Source: CAYNLY01 sp964398225 (lineage in GTDB: Bacteria; Pseudomonadota; Zetaproteobacteria; Mariprofundales; Mariprofundaceae). From it: 24,344 bases of DNA. Shown one piece after another: positions 23,164 to 24,344 of this stretch. Under the pieces are notes generated by a model. It saw nothing but the letters and a program-made list of their open reading frames with translations, was not told the DNA's origin and searched no databases. Position 1 is the first letter of the stretch, and the number at the start of each line of letters is the position of its first letter. A program made the translations under genes and the position numbers. The DNA is taken from NCBI GenBank assembly GCA_964398225.1, contig CAYNLY010000022.1, positions 1-24,344 on the forward strand, in the 5' to 3' direction.

Positions 23164-24074
23164 GCACGCCGAACCCCGAACTCCGCGATCCCGGCCGCCG
23201 GCGGCGGATGGGCCTTGCCTTCGCCGCCTCCGTCGCCAGCCATCTGGCGCTCGCGCTCATCGTCGGCCTGATGCACGCGGACAAGCCGCTGCCGAAAAAG
23301 CGTCCGCCGCAGATCATGGACGTCGTGCTGCTCGATCCGAACACCACGGCGTCGAAGCCGCCCGAAGACGCCCGCGCGATCGCGAACCGGGCCGCCCGGG
23401 GCGGCAGCACCCGGGCGCGCGACCGGATGACCCGTCAGGCCCGCGCGCCCGTCGTCGGCAATGCCCCGGCGCGCAGGCGGCCCGCGCCTCCTTCCGCTCC
23501 GAAAACGCCGCCGCCCGTCCCGAACCCCGAGCCGCGCGCGCGCCTGCTCGCCAAGCGCGGGCCGAATCCGGACGGCAAGCGCCGGCAGACGCGCGAAAGC
23601 CCCAGGAGGCAGCCGCGGCCGCTGCCGAAGGTGCCGATGTCGAACCTGATGCCCTCGACGATGGCGCTCGCGCAGCTTTCCCGCGACTTCGACCGCGAGC
23701 GGCGGATGAAGCAGATGCTCGAGCGCGAGGCGGACGTGCCGATCAACACGCGCGAGGCGAAATACGCGCCCTATGCCCAGGCGCTCGTGCGCGCGCTCGA
23801 GGAACAGTGGCGCCCGGGCCAGGCGGACTACGCCCGCTACACCGAGGACCAGCGCCGCGCGCTGATCCGCATCACGATCGAGCACAACGGCGACCTCGGC
23901 GCCGTCGAAATCCTGCGCCCGAGCCCGATTCCCGAGATCAACGAATCGGCGATCGAGGCCATCCACGCCGCCGCCCCGTTCCGTCCGCTGCCTTCCTCCT
24001 GGGGGCTCGATCGCGTGAGCTTCTATCTCACCTTCGAGGTGATCGAGGACCGCTTTGTCTTCCGCACGATGTGA
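23160..24074 (+). CDS. TonB-like energy transducer
   Basis: A 304 aa periplasm-spanning protein. After a basic cytoplasmic stretch (RRRR at 13-16), one transmembrane helix (about 18-38) contains Ser24-x3-His28, the spacing of the Ser16/His20 pair in E. coli TonB that contacts ExbB/ExbD. A long Pro/Arg/Lys-rich linker (about 41-160) spans the periplasm. A coiled segment (170-192) and a C-terminal TonB/TolA-type domain follow (about 200-300: YAPYAQALVRALEEQW, LIRITIEHNGDLGAVEILRPS). No exbB, exbD or outer-membrane receptor is nearby. TolA is the main alternative. Confidence 0.8.
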   Translation: MSTPNPELRDPGRRRRMGLAFAASVASHLALALIVGLMHADKPLPKKRPPQIMDVVLLDPNTTASKPPEDARAIANRAARGGSTRARDRMTRQARAPVVGNAPARRRPAPPSAPKTPPPVPNPEPRARLLAKRGPNPDGKRRQTRESPRRQPRPLPKVPMSNLMPSTMALAQLSRDFDRERRMKQMLEREADVPINTREAKYAPYAQALVRALEEQWRPGQADYARYTEDQRRALIRITIEHNGDLGAVEILRPSPIPEINESAIEAIHAAAPFRPLPSSWGLDRVSFYLTFEVIEDRFVFRTM

Positions 24075-24344
24075 GGCGCTCGTCCGCTGGTATCGCGCGA
24101 ACGCCCGCAGGCTTCCCTGGCGGGAGACGACCGATCCCTATCCGGTATGGGTTTCCGAGATCATGCTCCAGCAGACGCAGGTGGCGACGGTGCTGCCCCG
24201 CTACGACGCATGGCTGCGGCGCTTTCCCACGCTTGATGCGCTGGCTTCAGCCTCGCTGGACGAGATACTCAAGGCTTGGGAGGGCCTGGGCTACTACCGC
24301 CGGGCCAGGCTGATGCATCAGGCCGCGCGCCGGATCGTCGAGAA
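24055..24344 (+). CDS. mutY: Adenine DNA glycosylase MutY, N-terminal part (runs off window)
   Basis: About the first 96 codons of the glycosylase that removes A mispaired with 8-oxoG. Visible are RWYRANARRLPWRETTDPYPVW, then VSEIMLQQTQVATVLPRY with the catalytic Glu of the SEIMLQQTQ helix, and WEGLGYYRRARLMHQAA. The helix-hairpin-helix, catalytic Asp and [4Fe-4S] cysteines lie beyond the edge. The frame has a stop at 24040-24042 and the only start after it is TTG at 24055, preceded by GAGGA at 5 nt. The gene therefore overlaps the TonB-like gene by 20 nt. Confidence 0.92.
   Translation, partial: MSSARCEALVRWYRANARRLPWRETTDPYPVWVSEIMLQQTQVATVLPRYDAWLRRFPTLDALASASLDEILKAWEGLGYYRRARLMHQAARRIVE

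Noticed and set aside
1..24344. Mobile elements, CRISPR arrays, toxin-antitoxin or defence genes, prophage attachment at the tRNA or tmRNA
   Set aside because: I saw no transposase or integrase sequence, no regularly spaced repeats, and no repeated tRNA or tmRNA 3' end elsewhere in the window. Both RNA genes are intact and flanked by housekeeping genes.

Overview
This 24.3 kb window is a housekeeping segment of a GC-rich proteobacterial chromosome. Several things point to a Gammaproteobacteria-like (or closely related Pseudomonadota) chromosome. Complex I has separate nuoC and nuoD genes. The hemD-hemX-hemY set, UbiC-type chorismate lyase, one-piece tmRNA, RsmE and MscS also fit. The exact order cannot be settled from this sequence alone. 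Gene packing is very tight, with many 4-nt ATGA stop/start overlaps. I see no insertion sequence, prophage, CRISPR array or toxin locus.

Region 1 (1-9740, minus strand) is a respiratory complex I operon read from high to low coordinates: nuoA-B-C-D-E-F-G-H-I-J-K and the start of nuoL, which runs off the left edge. All expected Fe-S ligands are visible, including the four cysteines of the accessory N7 cluster in NuoG.

Region 2 (9741-11775) is an RNA-rich island. A one-piece tmRNA (ssrA, minus) lies upstream of nuoA and encodes the tag ANDDVELAYAA. Its -35 box is formed by the last Leu codon and stop codon of ubiC. Divergent from ubiC is rsmE, followed by a tRNA-Thr(CGU) with an extended -10 promoter and a strong terminator.

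Region 3 (11775-16131, minus) holds an orphan membrane hybrid histidine kinase and a RecQ helicase with an extra C-terminal helix-turn-helix region, separated by a strong hairpin terminator.

Region 4 (16208-20076, plus) is a heme operon, hemD-hemB-hemX-hemY. A near-consensus promoter overlaps the hemY stop codon. It drives either a ~55-nt two-hairpin RNA ending in a U-rich terminator, or a leaderless 34-codon leader ORF that ends at the start of the next gene, a small Rieske [2Fe-2S] protein. This is the least explained structure in the window.

Region 5 (20609-22182, minus) has an MscS-type mechanosensitive channel and a short-chain dehydrogenase.

Region 6 (22235-24344, plus) is a chain of overlapping genes. 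It encodes a membrane-anchored NusG-domain-II protein and a Gx/heptaprenyl-diphosphate-synthase-I-like membrane protein; as a pair these resemble the EetA/EetB pair of flavin-based extracellular electron transfer. They are followed by a TonB-like energy transducer with a highly basic linker, then the 5' part of mutY, which must start at TTG. Apart from the tmRNA locus, no stretch longer than 300 bases lacks a protein gene.
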